A stretch of 64,000 bases of DNA from Pseudomonas sp. B21-023 (GCF_024749165.1 NZ_CP087190.1:1696001-1760000), one strand, 5' to 3'; counted from the stretch's first letter, positions 35,869-45,900 are shown. The notes: generated by a model not told the origin, from the letters alone. Program-made: numbers and translations.

Positions 35869-36657
35869 ATGCAACTAGAGATCTTCCAGGTCGATGCCTT
35901 TTCGTCCACGCCTTTCGGCGGCAACCCTGCGGCGGTGATTCCCCTGCAGCAGTGGTTGGCCGACGACGTTCTGCAGCGCATCGCCGAAGAGAACAACCTG
36001 TCCGAAACGGCTTACTTCGTGCGAAATGGCGAAGCGTTCGACCTGCGCTGGTTCACCCCGGCGGTGGAAGTCGATCTGTGCGGTCATGCGACATTGGCCG
36101 CGGCCTGGGTGCTGTTCGAGCAACTGGGGGAGCAGGCCGAGGTGCTGCGCTTCAATACCCGCAGCGGGGAGTTGCGGGTGAGCCGCAATGCCGATGGTCT
36201 GCTGGCGATGGATTTCCCGGCCAAGCAGCCGGTTGCCGTCGAGATTGCGCCGGGGTTGCTCGAGGCGTTGGGGTTGAGCGAGGCCCGGGCGTTGTATCGG
36301 ACGGACGATTATGTGTTGGTGATTGACGATGCTTCGCTGATCGAAGGGCTCAAGCCGGATTTCGTGGCGTTGTCGTCATTCGATGTGCGGGGGATTGCAG
36401 TGACGGCGGCGGGGCGTGGGTTCGATTTCGTCACGCGGTGGTTCGGGCCGAGGGTGGGCGTCAATGAAGATCCGGTAACCGGGTCGGCCCACACTTCCCT
36501 GGCGCCTTATTGGGCTGAGCGGCTGGGCAAAAACAGCTTGCGCTGTGAGCAGGGTGGGGTGCGCAAGGGGCAGTTGCAGTGTGATGTGCCGGGCAATGGG
36601 CGAGTGATCATCAGTGGGCGGGGGGCGCTGTATCTGCGGGGTGTGATTTTTATTTGA
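35869..36657 (+). CDS. PhzF-family isomerase/epimerase-like protein
   Basis: A 262-residue protein with the PhzF fold. FGGNPAAVIPL near the N-terminus, the likely catalytic Glu in NNLSETAYF, CGHATLAAAWVL, and EDPVTGSAHTSLAPYW are all conserved. PhzF itself isomerises a phenazine precursor, but most family members have unknown substrates, and no phenazine genes are nearby. The ATG at 35869 follows GAGGAG; an upstream TTG is unlikely. A strong terminator follows. Confidence 0.9.
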   Translation: MQLEIFQVDAFSSTPFGGNPAAVIPLQQWLADDVLQRIAEENNLSETAYFVRNGEAFDLRWFTPAVEVDLCGHATLAAAWVLFEQLGEQAEVLRFNTRSGELRVSRNADGLLAMDFPAKQPVAVEIAPGLLEALGLSEARALYRTDDYVLVIDDASLIEGLKPDFVALSSFDVRGIAVTAAGRGFDFVTRWFGPRVGVNEDPVTGSAHTSLAPYWAERLGKNSLRCEQGGVRKGQLQCDVPGNGRVIISGRGALYLRGVIFI

Positions 36658-36666
36658 GTGCCGCTG

Positions 36667-36695
36667 GCGGGCGGCCAATCGGCCTCCCGCTTTTT
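36667..36695 (+). terminator. Terminator of the PhzF-family gene
   Basis: GCGGGCGGCC (36667-36676) pairs with GGCCTCCCGC (36681-36690), with one mismatch and an AATC loop, followed by TTTTT. It lies 9 bases after the stop. Confidence 0.8.
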
Positions 36696-36766
36696 CCGTG
36701 AATTGGCCGTTTGCCCATGGTGACGCCGGGCTTAACCTGCAGGCAGATCCCTACAGGAGAAGCCCC

Positions 36767-37183
36767 ATGCGATCTGTCCATTTCCCCGCGGCCCTGCTGA
36801 CGCTCGGCCTGCTCGCCCCACTATCGCTGGCCTGGGCCCATGGCGAAAAGCCTGATCAGGTCAGAATCCTCCAGGAGCAGCTCCCCACCAATGCCCCCGG
36901 CAACAAAGCCGTGATGCTCACGGTGAGCTATGCCCCTGGCGAGGCATCGTCCGGCCACTGGCATCCGGGTGCGGTCATGGCCTATGTGCTGGAAGGGGCG
37001 GTGACATCCAAGCTCAATGACGAACCGGAGAAGACCTACAAGGCCGGCGAATTCTGGTACGAGGCCCCGGGGACGGTGCACAGCGTCTCACGCAATGCCA
37101 GTAAAAGCGCGCCAGCCAAGCTGCTTGTGTGGAGCCTGGTGGAGGAGGGCAAGCCGGTGACCGAGCCGTTGCCAAAGCGCTGA
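36767..37183 (+). CDS. Periplasmic cupin-domain protein
   Basis: A 138-residue protein with a signal peptide (about residues 1-24, ending AWA-HG) and one cupin barrel. Metal ligands are suggested by SGHWHPGAVMAYVLEG (two His and a Glu) and by the His in YEAPGTVHSVSRN. Its substrate is not known. AGGAG lies upstream of the ATG at 36767; earlier in-frame starts lack a ribosome site. A bidirectional terminator lies 13 bases after the stop. Confidence 0.88.
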   Translation: MRSVHFPAALLTLGLLAPLSLAWAHGEKPDQVRILQEQLPTNAPGNKAVMLTVSYAPGEASSGHWHPGAVMAYVLEGAVTSKLNDEPEKTYKAGEFWYEAPGTVHSVSRNASKSAPAKLLVWSLVEEGKPVTEPLPKR

Positions 37184-37195
37184 ATCGCAGGCAAT

Positions 37196-37230
37196 AAAAA
37201 ACCTCCAGTGCTTGCGCATCTGGAGGTTTT
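37196..37230. terminator. Bidirectional terminator between cupin gene and tRNA-Asn
   Basis: AAAAAA, CCTCCAG (37202-37208), an 11-base loop, CTGGAGG (37220-37226), TTTT. The symmetric A and T runs allow termination of the + strand cupin gene and the - strand tRNA-Asn. Confidence 0.85.
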
Positions 37231-37237
37231 CAGTGTT

Positions 37238-37313
37238 TGGCTCCGCGACCTGGACTCGAACCAGGGACCCAATGATTAACAGTCATTTGCTCTACCGACT
37301 GAGCTATCGCGGA
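37238..37313 (-). tRNA. tRNA-Asn (anticodon GTT)
   Basis: Read on the minus strand, the 76-base gene starts TCCGCGATAGCTCAG, carries the anticodon loop CTGTTAA (GTT), has the T-arm GGTTCGAGTCC, and ends GGAGCCA with CCA encoded. The acceptor arms TCCGCGA and TCGCGGA pair fully. It converges with the cupin gene and lies 61 bases downstream of tyrB on the same strand. Confidence 0.97.
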
Positions 37314-37374
37314 ATCTGCGCGTATCTTACTGCGTGTCTTGGGGAAGTCAAGCTTCCCCTAGACAATCAAGCAG

Positions 37375-38571
37375 TTACAGCACTTCCACGATGGCCTTGG
37401 TGACCACGTGGATGTTGCTCTGGTTCAGCGCGGCGACCGCGATGCGGCCAGTGTCCAGCGCGTAGATGCCGAACTCGTTCTTCAGGCGTGCCACTTGTTC
37501 AACGGTCAGGCCCGAGTAGGAGAACATGCCGCACTGGCGGCCGACAAAGCTGAAGTCACGCTTGGCGCCGTACTCGGCCAGCAGCTCGACCATCTGCTTG
37601 CGCATGCCGTGGATACGCTCGCGCATCTCGGCCAGCTCGGTTTCCCACATCTGGCGCAACTCGGGGCTGTTGAGCACCGCGGCGACGATGCTGGCGCCGT
37701 GGGTGGGCGGGTTGGAGTAGGTGGTGCGGATAACCCGCTTGACCTGCGACAGCACGCGGGTGCTCTCGTCCTTCGAGGCGGTGACGATCGACAGTGCACC
37801 AACACGCTCGCCGTACAGCGAGAACGACTTGGAGAACGAGCTGGAGACGAAGAACTCCAGGCCCGATTCGGCGAACAGGCGCACGGCGAAGGCGTCTTCG
37901 TCGATGCCGGCACCGAAGCCTTGGTAGGCCATGTCGAGGAACGGGATGTGGCCTTTGGCCTTGACCACTTCCAGCACGTTCTTCCAGTCGTCCAGCGACA
38001 GGTCGACGCCGGTCGGGTTGTGGCAGCAGGCGTGCAGCACGATGACCGAGCCCGATGGCAGGCTGTTCAGGTCTTCGAGCATGCCGGCGCGGTTGACGTC
38101 CTGGCTGGCGGCATCGTAGTAGCGGTAGGTCTGTACCGGGAAACCGGCGCTCTCGAACAGGGCGCGGTGGTTTTCCCAGCTCGGGTCGCTGATGGCGACC
38201 ACGGCACCCGGCTGCAGGCGCTTGAGGAAATCGGCGCCGATCTTCAGCGCGCCGGTACCGCCGACAGCCTGCACGGTGACCACGCGGCCTGCGGCCAGCA
38301 ACGGCGATTCGGCGCCGAAGATCAGCTTCTGCACGGCCTGGTCGTACTGGGCGATGCCGTCGATCGGCAGATAGCCGCGGGAGGCGTGCTGGGCGGCACG
38401 GGCGGTCTCGGCTGCGATCACCGCGCGCAGCAGCGGGATGCGGCCTTCCTCATTGCAGTAGACGCCCACGCCCAGGTTCACCTTGTCGGTGCGTGGATCG
38501 GCGTTGAATGCTTCGTTGAGGCCCAGGATAGGGTCGCGGGGTGCCAGCTCGACAGCGGAAAACAGGCTCAT
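37375..38571 (-). CDS. tyrB: Aromatic amino acid aminotransferase TyrB
   Basis: A 398-residue PLP-dependent class I aminotransferase. The PLP-binding Lys is in SSSFSKSFSLYGERVG. HACCHNPTGVDLS and TYSNPPTHGA are typical of the aspartate/tyrosine aminotransferase group. It performs the last step of Tyr and Phe synthesis with glutamate as amino donor. The ATG at 38571 (MSLFSAVELAPRD) follows AAGG; the frame stays open for 33 codons upstream without support. It is divergent from uvrB. Confidence 0.94.
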   Translation of the reverse strand: MSLFSAVELAPRDPILGLNEAFNADPRTDKVNLGVGVYCNEEGRIPLLRAVIAAETARAAQHASRGYLPIDGIAQYDQAVQKLIFGAESPLLAAGRVVTVQAVGGTGALKIGADFLKRLQPGAVVAISDPSWENHRALFESAGFPVQTYRYYDAASQDVNRAGMLEDLNSLPSGSVIVLHACCHNPTGVDLSLDDWKNVLEVVKAKGHIPFLDMAYQGFGAGIDEDAFAVRLFAESGLEFFVSSSFSKSFSLYGERVGALSIVTASKDESTRVLSQVKRVIRTTYSNPPTHGASIVAAVLNSPELRQMWETELAEMRERIHGMRKQMVELLAEYGAKRDFSFVGRQCGMFSYSGLTVEQVARLKNEFGIYALDTGRIAVAALNQSNIHVVTKAIVEVL

Positions 38572-38817
38572 TGTTACCTTGGCTCTGATAGGAGAGTGAT
38601 AGGGTCGCCACGCTCCAGCCGAAGGCACTGAAGCGGTGCACAAACGGGGAGTCAGTATAGTGATACCCACCGGTCACTGCGACAGTCTGGCGCAGCTTTT
38701 CCGGCTGTTTGCGCAAATATTTTTCGACCATTGGTCGAATTGCCCGGTCCATTGCCTTGAAGGGGCGAGGGTCGCACTTGAATCTGGCGCCCCGGGGGCG
38801 CATTTGGGTATAGACTA

Positions 38818-38833
38818 CTGGCTAAATTTACAG
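38818..38833 (+). promoter_or_regulatory. Candidate LexA (SOS) box before uvrB
   Basis: CTGGCTAAATTTACAG has the LexA form CTG-N10-CAG with an A/T-rich centre and lies 26 bases before the uvrB ATG. A -10-like TATAGA lies just upstream (38809-38814), so bound LexA would cover the start of transcription. uvrB is an SOS gene in several proteobacteria. The left half deviates from the preferred CTGT. Confidence 0.6.
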
Positions 38834-38859
38834 TTGCCGCGACATCCACGAGGTCCGTC

Positions 38860-40875
38860 ATGTCCGAGTTCCAGCTCGTCACCCGCTTCCAGCCGGCCGG
38901 CGATCAGCCCGAGGCCATCCGCCAGATGGTCGAGGGCATCGACGCCGGCCTTTCGCACCAGACCCTGCTCGGGGTGACCGGCTCGGGCAAGACCTTCAGT
39001 ATCGCCAACGTCATCCAGCAGGTGCAGCGCCCAACCATGGTGCTGGCGCCGAACAAGACCCTGGCCGCCCAGCTCTACGGCGAGTTCAAGGCATTCTTCC
39101 CGAACAACGCCGTCGAATACTTCGTCTCCTATTACGACTACTACCAGCCGGAAGCCTATGTGCCGTCGTCGGACACCTTCATCGAGAAGGACGCCTCGAT
39201 CAACGACCATATCGAACAGATGCGCCTGTCGGCGACCAAGGCGCTGCTGGAGCGGCGCGACGCGATCATCGTCACCACCGTATCGTGCATCTACGGCCTG
39301 GGCAGCCCCGAGACGTACCTGAAGATGGTCCTGCACGTCGACCGTGGCGACAAGCTCGACCAGCGCGCTCTGCTGCGGCGCCTGGCCGATCTGCAATACA
39401 CCCGCAACGAGATGGATTTCGCCCGCGCCACCTTCCGCGTGCGCGGCGACGTGATCGACATCTTCCCGGCCGAATCGGACCTGGAGGCTATCCGTATCGA
39501 GTTGTTCGATGACGAAGTGGAGAACATCGCCGCCTTCGACCCGCTCACCGGCGAGGTCATCCGCAAGCTGCCGCGGTTCACCTTCTACCCCAAGAGCCAC
39601 TACGTGACCCCACGGGAAACCCTGGTCGAGGCGGTGGACGGCATCAAGGAAGAACTCAAGCAGCGCCTTGAGTACTTGAACTCGAGCAACAAGCTGGTCG
39701 AGGCGCAGCGCCTGGAGCAGCGCACCCGTTTCGATCTGGAGATGATCCTCGAGCTGGGCTACTGCAACGGCATCGAGAACTACTCGCGCTACCTCTCCGG
39801 CCGCCCGGCCGGCGCGCCGCCGCCCACGCTCTACGACTACCTGCCGGATGACGCGCTGCTGGTGATCGACGAATCCCACGTCAGCGTTCCGCAGGTCGGC
39901 GCCATGTACAAGGGCGACCGTTCGCGCAAGGAAACCCTGGTGGAGTACGGCTTCCGCCTGCCGTCGGCACTGGACAACCGGCCCATGCGTTTCGATGAGT
40001 GGGAGGCGGTCAGCCCGCAGACCATCTTCGTCTCGGCTACCCCCGGACCCTACGAGGCCGAGCACGCCGGGCGGGTGGTGGAGCAGGTGGTGCGGCCGAC
40101 CGGCCTGGTCGACCCGCAGGTCGAGGTGCGCCCGGCCCTGACCCAGGTCGACGACCTGCTGTCGGAGATCGGCAAGCGCGTCGCCCTGGGCGAGCGGGTG
40201 CTGGCCACCACGCTGACCAAGCGCATGGCCGAGGACCTCACCGACTACCTGGCCGACCACGATGTGCGGGTGCGCTACCTGCACTCGGACATCGACACCG
40301 TCGAACGGGTCGAGATCATCCGCGACCTGCGCCTGGGGGCTTTCGACGTGCTGGTGGGGATCAACCTGCTGCGCGAGGGCCTGGACATGCCCGAGGTGTC
40401 GCTGGTGGCGATCCTCGACGCCGACAAGGAAGGTTTCCTGCGCTCGGAGCGCTCGCTGATCCAGACCATCGGCCGCGCTGCGCGTAACCTCAACGGCAGG
40501 GCGATTCTCTACGCCGACAACATCACCGGCTCCATGCAGCGCGCCATCGACGAGACCGAGCGACGCCGCGAGAAGCAGGTCGCCTTCAACCAGGCCAACG
40601 GCATCGTGCCCAAGGGCGTGGTCAAGGACATCACCGACATCCTTGAAGGCGCCACCGTGCCCGGAGCCCGCAGCAAGAAGCGCAAGGGCATGGCCAAGGC
40701 GGCGGAAGAGGCCGGGCGCTACGAGGTCGAGCTGCAGACCCCGGCACAGATCACCAAGCGCATCAAGCAACTGGAAGAGAAGATGTTCCAGTTTGCCCGC
40801 GACCTGGAGTTCGAGGCGGCGGCGCAATTGCGCGACGAGATCGGACAGTTGCGCGAACGCTTGCTGGCCAGTTGA
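38860..40875 (+). CDS. uvrB: Excinuclease ABC subunit B (UvrB)
   Basis: A 671-residue nucleotide-excision-repair helicase-like protein. The P-loop [10 protein letters not shown], the beta-hairpin [12 protein letters not shown] that clamps damaged [12 protein letters not shown], and the helicase motif [14 protein letters not shown] are intact. The C-terminal UVR coiled coil ([20 protein letters not shown]) contacts UvrC. The length is normal for the family. A REP pair follows, and the next gene lies on the opposite strand. Confidence 0.98.
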   Translation: MSEFQLVTRFQPAGDQPEAIRQMVEGIDAGLSHQTLLGVTGSGKTFSIANVIQQVQRPTMVLAPNKTLAAQLYGEFKAFFPNNAVEYFVSYYDYYQPEAYVPSSDTFIEKDASINDHIEQMRLSATKALLERRDAIIVTTVSCIYGLGSPETYLKMVLHVDRGDKLDQRALLRRLADLQYTRNEMDFARATFRVRGDVIDIFPAESDLEAIRIELFDDEVENIAAFDPLTGEVIRKLPRFTFYPKSHYVTPRETLVEAVDGIKEELKQRLEYLNSSNKLVEAQRLEQRTRFDLEMILELGYCNGIENYSRYLSGRPAGAPPPTLYDYLPDDALLVIDESHVSVPQVGAMYKGDRSRKETLVEYGFRLPSALDNRPMRFDEWEAVSPQTIFVSATPGPYEAEHAGRVVEQVVRPTGLVDPQVEVRPALTQVDDLLSEIGKRVALGERVLATTLTKRMAEDLTDYLADHDVRVRYLHSDIDTVERVEIIRDLRLGAFDVLVGINLLREGLDMPEVSLVAILDADKEGFLRSERSLIQTIGRAARNLNGRAILYADNITGSMQRAIDETERRREKQVAFNQANGIVPKGVVKDITDILEGATVPGARSKKRKGMAKAAEEAGRYEVELQTPAQITKRIKQLEEKMFQFARDLEFEAAAQLRDEIGQLRERLLAS

Positions 40876-40922
40876 TGGATCAGGGTGTTATCTCTGTGGG
40901 AGACAGGGGCCGCTTCGCAGCC

Positions 40923-41020
40923 CATTCGCCGGCAAGCCGGCTCCCACAGGGTTTGCGCAAGTTTGGGTAAATACCTTGAAATCGACGCGGTCGGTGTGGG
41001 AGCCGGCTTGCCGGCGATGG
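40923..41020. repeat. Inverted pair of REP elements (GCCGGCAAGCCGGC type)
   Basis: TTCGCCGGCAAGCCGGCTCC (40926-40945) and TGTGGGAGCCGGCTTGCCGG (40995-41014) face each other across about 50 bases. The core differs from the GCGGGGCAAGC elements elsewhere in the window. It lies between the converging uvrB and efflux genes. Confidence 0.82.
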
Positions 41021-41036
41021 GGCGGGTAGCGCCCCC

Positions 41037-42587
41037 TCAATGTGCTTCCCCGGCCTTCAACCCCTGTGGCAGCTTGCGCGTCAACAGCACTGCCAGCATG
41101 CTCACCACCAGGCCGACGCCGACAAAGTGGAAGGCATCGTTGTAGGCCATGATCAAGGCCTGCTGGTGGGTGATCTCGGACAGTTTGCCCAGTGCCGCAT
41201 TGTCGCTGCCCAGGCGTTCGGCCAGTTGCGCCAGGCGTTCGGCGACCTGCGGATTGTTCGGCACCACCGCCTCGCGCAAATAGTCGAAGTACACCTTGGT
41301 CCGCGCATCCAGTAGCGTCGCCAGCAGGGCGATGCCGATGGCGCCTCCCAGGTTGCGCAGGATATTGAACAGGCTCGAAGCCGACCCTGCGTCCTGCGGC
41401 TGGATGTAGGCGGTGGCGATCAGCGAGATGGTCACCATGATCATCGGCTGGCCGAGGGCGCGGATCACCTGGATCTGGTTGAACTGCGGGCCGGCAAAAT
41501 CCGGGTTGAGCACGCCGGAGCCGAAACTGGCCGCGCCGAACAGGCAGAAGCCCAGGGCGCACAGCACCTTCGGCGGGATCACCTTCATCAGTTGCGGTAC
41601 CAGCGGGATCAGGAACAGCTGCGGTACGCCCATCCACATGATCACCTTGCCGATCTGCAGGGCGTTATAGCCCTGCACCTGCGCCAGGTAGAGCGGCAGC
41701 AGGTAGATCGAGCCATATAGGCCGACACCCATGCCCAGGCTGGCGATGCTCGACAGGCCGAAGTTGCGGTTGCCGAGGATGCGCAGGTTGATCAACGGGT
41801 GCGGCCGGGAGAACTGCAGGATCACGAACAGGATCAGGGCGAGCAGGGCGACGGTGCCCAGGCTGACGATCAGGCCCGACTCCAGCCAGTCCTTGCGATG
41901 GCCTTCCTCGAGAAACACCTGCAGGCAACCCAGGCCCAGGCCGAGGGTGACGATGCCGGCGTAGTCGGTGCTCTTGAGCAGCTCCCAGTGGGCTTCCTTC
42001 TTCTCCAGCCCGTAGAGCAGCCCGGCGATCATCAGCAGCCCCGGCGGGATGTTGATGTAGAAGATGTATTCCCAGCCCCAGTTCTCGGTCAGCCAGCCGC
42101 CCAGGGCCGGGCCGATGGACGGGGCGAAGGTGGCGGTCATGGCGAACATGGCCATGCCCTTGGCGCGGTGGTGCTCGGGCAGTTTGATGAGCGTCAGGGT
42201 GAAGGCCAGCGGGATCAGCGCGCCGCCGGTGAAGCCCTGCAGGGCGCGGAACACGATCATGCTCTCTAGGTTCCAGGCCATCGAGCACAGCAGTGACGAC
42301 AGCAGAAAGCCCAGCGACACCCACACCGCCAGGCGTCGGGCCGAGAGCAGCTGCACCAACCAGGCGGTCAGCGGGATCATGATGATCTCGGCCACCAAGT
42401 AGGAGGTGGAGATCCACGAGCCTTCCTCCAGGGTCGCCGACAGCGCGCCCTGGATGTCCTTGAGCGAGGAGTTGGTGATCTGGATGTCCAGCACCGCCAT
42501 GAAGGCGCCGAGCATCACGCTCATCACCGCGATCCAGTCGCGCCGGGTCGGCTCGGCGGTGGGGCGCAGCAGCGCGTCACCGGCCAT
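41037..42587 (-). CDS. EmrB-type DHA2 family MFS drug exporter
   Basis: A 516-residue major facilitator with about 14 membrane helices, the DHA2 number. LDIQITNSSLKDIQGALSA near the N-terminus and GPALGGWLTENWGWEYIFYI are typical of EmrB-like pumps. It would expel hydrophobic drugs by proton antiport with the membrane-fusion protein encoded upstream. The ATG at 42587 overlaps that gene's end by 11 bases; a GTG at 42608 is also possible. No outer-membrane factor gene is adjacent. Confidence 0.92.
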   Translation of the reverse strand: MAGDALLRPTAEPTRRDWIAVMSVMLGAFMAVLDIQITNSSLKDIQGALSATLEEGSWISTSYLVAEIIMIPLTAWLVQLLSARRLAVWVSLGFLLSSLLCSMAWNLESMIVFRALQGFTGGALIPLAFTLTLIKLPEHHRAKGMAMFAMTATFAPSIGPALGGWLTENWGWEYIFYINIPPGLLMIAGLLYGLEKKEAHWELLKSTDYAGIVTLGLGLGCLQVFLEEGHRKDWLESGLIVSLGTVALLALILFVILQFSRPHPLINLRILGNRNFGLSSIASLGMGVGLYGSIYLLPLYLAQVQGYNALQIGKVIMWMGVPQLFLIPLVPQLMKVIPPKVLCALGFCLFGAASFGSGVLNPDFAGPQFNQIQVIRALGQPMIMVTISLIATAYIQPQDAGSASSLFNILRNLGGAIGIALLATLLDARTKVYFDYLREAVVPNNPQVAERLAQLAERLGSDNAALGKLSEITHQQALIMAYNDAFHFVGVGLVVSMLAVLLTRKLPQGLKAGEAH

Positions 42588-43644
42588 GCTGGTCGTCGTC
42601 TTCGCCACGCAGGTCGACGGTGACGGTAACCGACATGCCTGGACGGATGCGACCGTGCAGGGGGTTGTCCGCGGCGAAGGTCAGCTTGACCGGAAGGCGC
42701 TGTACGACCTTGGTGAAGTTGCCGGTGGCGTTGTCCGGCGGCAGCAGGCTGAACTGCGCGCCGGAGGCGGCGAACAGGCTGTCGATACGGCCTTCGACCG
42801 GTGTATCGGGGTAGCTGTCGAACACCAGCTCGGCGCGTTGCCCGGGGTGCATCCTGCCGATCTGGGTTTCCTTGAAGTTGGCCTGTACCCAGATGTCTTC
42901 GTCGGGGACGATAGACAGCAGGTAGGCGCCGGCCTGCACCACCTGGCCGTTGCGTGCGTTGCGCTGGCCGATGGTGCCGCTGATCGGCGCGTGGATCGCG
43001 CAGCGGGTCAGGTTCAGCTCGGCCTGGGCCAGGTCGGCGTGGGCATTGGCGATCTGCGCGTCGAGGCGCTTGAGTTCGGCGGCCAGGGCGTCGACCTGTT
43101 GGCGCTGGCCCTTGAGGTCGGCCTGGGCCTTGTCCACCTGGGAGCGGGCGACATGGCTTTCGGCCGACAGGGTTGTCACTCGCTCTTCGGAGACGAACCC
43201 AGGTTTGCGCAGGGCCTGGGCGCGGTTGAGGTCCAGTTGCGAGCGGTCGAGGGTGGCCTGGTTGGCGGCAACCTGGGCCTGGCCCGCCGCGATCAGGCTG
43301 CCTTGCTGGGTCAGGCGGCTGCGCGCCTGGGCGAGTTCGGCTTCCCGGCTGGCCAGGGCGGCGCGAGCACGCTCGACGGCCAGCTCGAAGTCGGCGGCCT
43401 CCAGGCGCACCAGCACGTCGCCTTTGCTCACGTGCTGGTTGTCCTCGACGCGCACCTCGTCGATACGCGCCCCCAGCTGGCTGGAGATACGCGTGATCTC
43501 GCCCTGCACATAGGCGTTGTCGGTGCTCTCGTAGAAGCGTCCCTTGAAGTACCAGTGGGCCAGGAAGGCGAGGCCGACCAGCAGCACCAGGGTGATGAAG
43601 ACCAGCAAGCGACGTTTCAGTGGGCTAGGCATGGGGGCATTCAT
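42577..43644 (-). CDS. EmrA-type membrane-fusion (HlyD-family) protein
   Basis: A 355-residue periplasmic adaptor with one N-terminal membrane helix (about residues 12-31), a biotinyl-lipoyl-like part (YESTDNAYVQGEI and the later AIHAPISGTIG), a long coiled-coil hairpin (about 85-190), and a beta-barrel domain. It links the MFS pump to a TolC-like channel. The ATG at 43644 (MNAPMPSPLKRR) puts the helix at the N-terminus; the upstream extension is unsupported. The 129-base spacer to gltX should carry both promoters. Confidence 0.92.
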   Translation of the reverse strand: MNAPMPSPLKRRLLVFITLVLLVGLAFLAHWYFKGRFYESTDNAYVQGEITRISSQLGARIDEVRVEDNQHVSKGDVLVRLEAADFELAVERARAALASREAELAQARSRLTQQGSLIAAGQAQVAANQATLDRSQLDLNRAQALRKPGFVSEERVTTLSAESHVARSQVDKAQADLKGQRQQVDALAAELKRLDAQIANAHADLAQAELNLTRCAIHAPISGTIGQRNARNGQVVQAGAYLLSIVPDEDIWVQANFKETQIGRMHPGQRAELVFDSYPDTPVEGRIDSLFAASGAQFSLLPPDNATGNFTKVVQRLPVKLTFAADNPLHGRIRPGMSVTVTVDLRGEDDDQHGR

Positions 43645-43773
43645 TGCAAAAGTGTAAGTAAATTTAACAGCGGCCGATGGCAAGGTCACAAGTGACGATA
43701 GCGCCATTGCTGGAGCCCGATGCCCGCTCCCTGCTAACATCGCGCCTTTGTTTCTCTTCGTTCGAGACTCTCA

Positions 43774-45255
43774 ATGACCACCGTTCGCACGCGTATTGCG
43801 CCATCGCCCACCGGCGACCCCCATGTCGGCACCGCCTACATCGCCCTGTTCAACTACTGCTTCGCCAAGCAGCATGGCGGTGAGTTCATCCTGCGTATCG
43901 AAGACACCGACCAGTTGCGCTCCACCCGTGAGTCGGAGCAGCAGATCTTCGACGCACTGCGCTGGCTCGGCATCGAATGGAACGAAGGCCCGGACGTCGG
44001 CGGCCCGCATGGCCCGTACCGGCAGAGCGAGCGCGGCGAGATCTACGCCAGATATGCCAAGGAGCTGGTCGATGCAGGCCATGCCTTCTACTGCTTCTGC
44101 ACCGCCGAAGAGCTGGAGCAGATGCGTGCCGAGCAGATGGCTCGCGGCGAAACCCCGCGCTATGACGGCCGCGCGCTGCTGCTGAGCGACGAGGAAGTGC
44201 AGCGCCGTCTGGCCGCTGGCGAGCCCCACGTGATTCGCATGAAGGTGCCGAGCGAAGGCATCTGCGTGGTCCCGGACATGCTGCGTGGCGATGTCGAGAT
44301 TCCATGGGATCGCATGGACATGCAGGTGCTGATGAAGAACGACGGCCTGCCGACGTACTTCCTGGCCAATGTGGTCGACGACCACCTGATGGGCATCACC
44401 CATGTGCTGCGTGGTGAAGAGTGGCTGCCATCGGCGCCCAAGCTGATCAAGCTGTACGAGTACTTCGGCTGGGAGCAGCCCAAGCTGTGCTACATGCCGC
44501 TGCTGCGCAACCCGGACAAGAGCAAGCTGTCCAAGCGCAAGAACCCGACCTCGGTGACCTTCTACGAGCGCATGGGCTTCATGCCCGAAGCCATGCTCAA
44601 CTACTTGGGGCGCATGGGCTGGTCGATGCCGGACGAGCGCGAGAAGTTCTCGCTGGCCGAGATGGTCGAGCACTTCGACCTGTCGCGCATCTCTCTGGGC
44701 GGGCCGATTTTCGATATCGAGAAACTGTCGTGGCTCAACGGCCAATGGCTGCGTGAACTGCCGGTGGAAGAGTTCGCCGCGCGCGTGCAGAAGTGGGCGT
44801 TCAACAGCGACTACATGATGAAGATCGCCCCGCATGTTCAGGGGCGGGTCGAAACCTTCAGCCAGGTTGCCCCGCTGGGTGGCTTCTTCTTTGAAGGCGC
44901 ACTGAAGCTCGATGCCAAGCTGTTCGAGAGCAAGAAACTGTCGGCCGACCAGGTACGCCAGGTGATGCAGCTGATCCTGTGGAAGCTGGAAAGCCTGCGC
45001 CAGTGGGAAAAGGACCGCATCACCGCCTGCATCCAGGCCGTGGTCGAGTCGCTGGAGCTCAAGTTGCGCGACGCCATGCCGCTGATGTTCGCCGCCATCA
45101 CCGGCCAGGCCAGCTCGGTGTCGGTGCTCGACGCCATGGAAATCCTCGGCCCCGACCTGACCCGCTACCGTCTGCGCCAGGCCATCGACCTGCTCGGCGG
45201 CGTGTCGAAGAAGGAAAACAAGGAGTGGGAAAAGCTGCTGGCGAACATCGCCTGA
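43774..45255 (+). CDS. gltX: Glutamyl-tRNA synthetase
   Basis: A 493-residue class I aminoacyl-tRNA synthetase. The HIGH-type motif is in [14 protein letters not shown], and the KMSKS-type motif in [10 protein letters not shown]. It attaches Glu to tRNA-Glu. Three tRNA-Glu genes lie just downstream, and although a separate promoter drives them, the pairing of enzyme and substrate tRNA genes is notable. The length is normal for the family. Confidence 0.97.
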   Translation: MTTVRTRIAPSPTGDPHVGTAYIALFNYCFAKQHGGEFILRIEDTDQLRSTRESEQQIFDALRWLGIEWNEGPDVGGPHGPYRQSERGEIYARYAKELVDAGHAFYCFCTAEELEQMRAEQMARGETPRYDGRALLLSDEEVQRRLAAGEPHVIRMKVPSEGICVVPDMLRGDVEIPWDRMDMQVLMKNDGLPTYFLANVVDDHLMGITHVLRGEEWLPSAPKLIKLYEYFGWEQPKLCYMPLLRNPDKSKLSKRKNPTSVTFYERMGFMPEAMLNYLGRMGWSMPDEREKFSLAEMVEHFDLSRISLGGPIFDIEKLSWLNGQWLRELPVEEFAARVQKWAFNSDYMMKIAPHVQGRVETFSQVAPLGGFFFEGALKLDAKLFESKKLSADQVRQVMQLILWKLESLRQWEKDRITACIQAVVESLELKLRDAMPLMFAAITGQASSVSVLDAMEILGPDLTRYRLRQAIDLLGGVSKKENKEWEKLLANIA

Positions 45256-45268
45256 TTGCTTTCCAGCC

Positions 45269-45359
45269 ACGTGGGAGCGGCGATGCGGCGACCCGATTTG
45301 CCCCGCGATTGCGATGTCGGATTCATGACCGCCATCGCGGGGCAAGCCCGCTCCCACGG
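45269..45359. repeat. REP pair between gltX and the tRNA operon
   Basis: The right unit ATCGCGGGGCAAGCCCGCTC (45334-45353) is canonical. The left unit is its reverse form but has extra bases between GTGGGAGCGG and TTGCCCCGCGAT, a diverged variant. Nothing else is recognised between gltX and the tRNA promoter. Confidence 0.72.
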
Positions 45360-45443
45360 GCCGCACTCCTCGCAGAGGGGCAGGGCAGGGCGGTAAGTGA
45401 TTGTTATCTGTGAAAAAATTTTTGAATATTTTCGAAAATTCGT

Positions 45444-45472
45444 TTGACAGCCTTGCAATCCGATCTTAATAT
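45444..45472 (+). promoter_or_regulatory. Sigma-70 promoter of the tRNA-Ala/Glu operon
   Basis: TTGACA (45444-45449) and TAATAT (45467-45472) are separated by 17 bases, the ideal spacing. An A/T-rich stretch upstream (from about 45408) resembles an UP element, and the GC-rich bases after the -10 box resemble the discriminator of stringently controlled stable-RNA promoters. Confidence 0.88.
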
Positions 45473-45547
45473 GCGCCCCGTCCACAGCGATGAACGAAAA
45501 CGAAACGCCAGGCACCCAGCCAGCGCTTCGGTTCAAAGCGACATTGT

Positions 45548-45623
45548 GGGGCTATAGCTCAGCTGGGAGAGCGCCTGCATGGCATGCAGGAGGTCAGCGG
45601 TTCGATCCCGCTTAGCTCCACCA
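45548..45623 (+). tRNA. tRNA-Ala (anticodon GGC), copy 1
   Basis: A 76-base gene: acceptor GGGGCTA pairs with TAGCTCC (one G-T pair), the anticodon stem CCTGC/GCAGG encloses ATGGCAT (GGC), and CCA is encoded. It reads GCC/GCT Ala codons, GCC being heavily used here. First of three identical copies. Confidence 0.97.
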
Positions 45624-45695
45624 AATTCCGCTTGATGGCCAAGGCCGTCAGGCAAGACCGGTTCCAGCGAACGGGTCTTGAAGGTAAGAAGGTTC

Positions 45696-45771
45696 GTCCC
45701 CTTCGTCTAGTGGCCTAGGACACCGCCCTTTCACGGCGGTAACAGGGGTTCGAGTCCCCTAGGGGACGCCA
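45696..45771 (+). tRNA. tRNA-Glu (anticodon TTC), copy 1
   Basis: A 76-base gene: acceptor GTCCCCT pairs with AGGGGAC, the anticodon stem CCGCC/GGCGG encloses CTTTCAC (TTC), and GCCA ends the gene. It is the substrate of the adjacent gltX product. First of three identical copies. Confidence 0.97.
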
Positions 45772-45824
45772 GTTTTGCACAAGCGATGTTGCATGATGTC
45801 GCTGGGCCGAGAGGCTAGAAATCC

Positions 45825-45900
45825 GGGGCTATAGCTCAGCTGGGAGAGCGCCTGCATGGCATGCAGGAGGTCAGCGGTTCGATCCCGCTTAGCTCCACCA
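45825..45900 (+). tRNA. tRNA-Ala (anticodon GGC), copy 2
   Basis: The sequence is identical to copy 1, starting GGGGCTATAGCTC and ending AGCTCCACCA, with anticodon GGC. The spacer to the next Glu gene (about 42 bases) closely resembles that of the third pair, pointing to tandem duplication. Confidence 0.97.

Noticed and set aside
45165..45536. Minus-strand open frame across the gltX end, REP pair and tRNA promoter
   Set aside because: It spans a strong promoter and repeats and has no ribosome site or similarity features.
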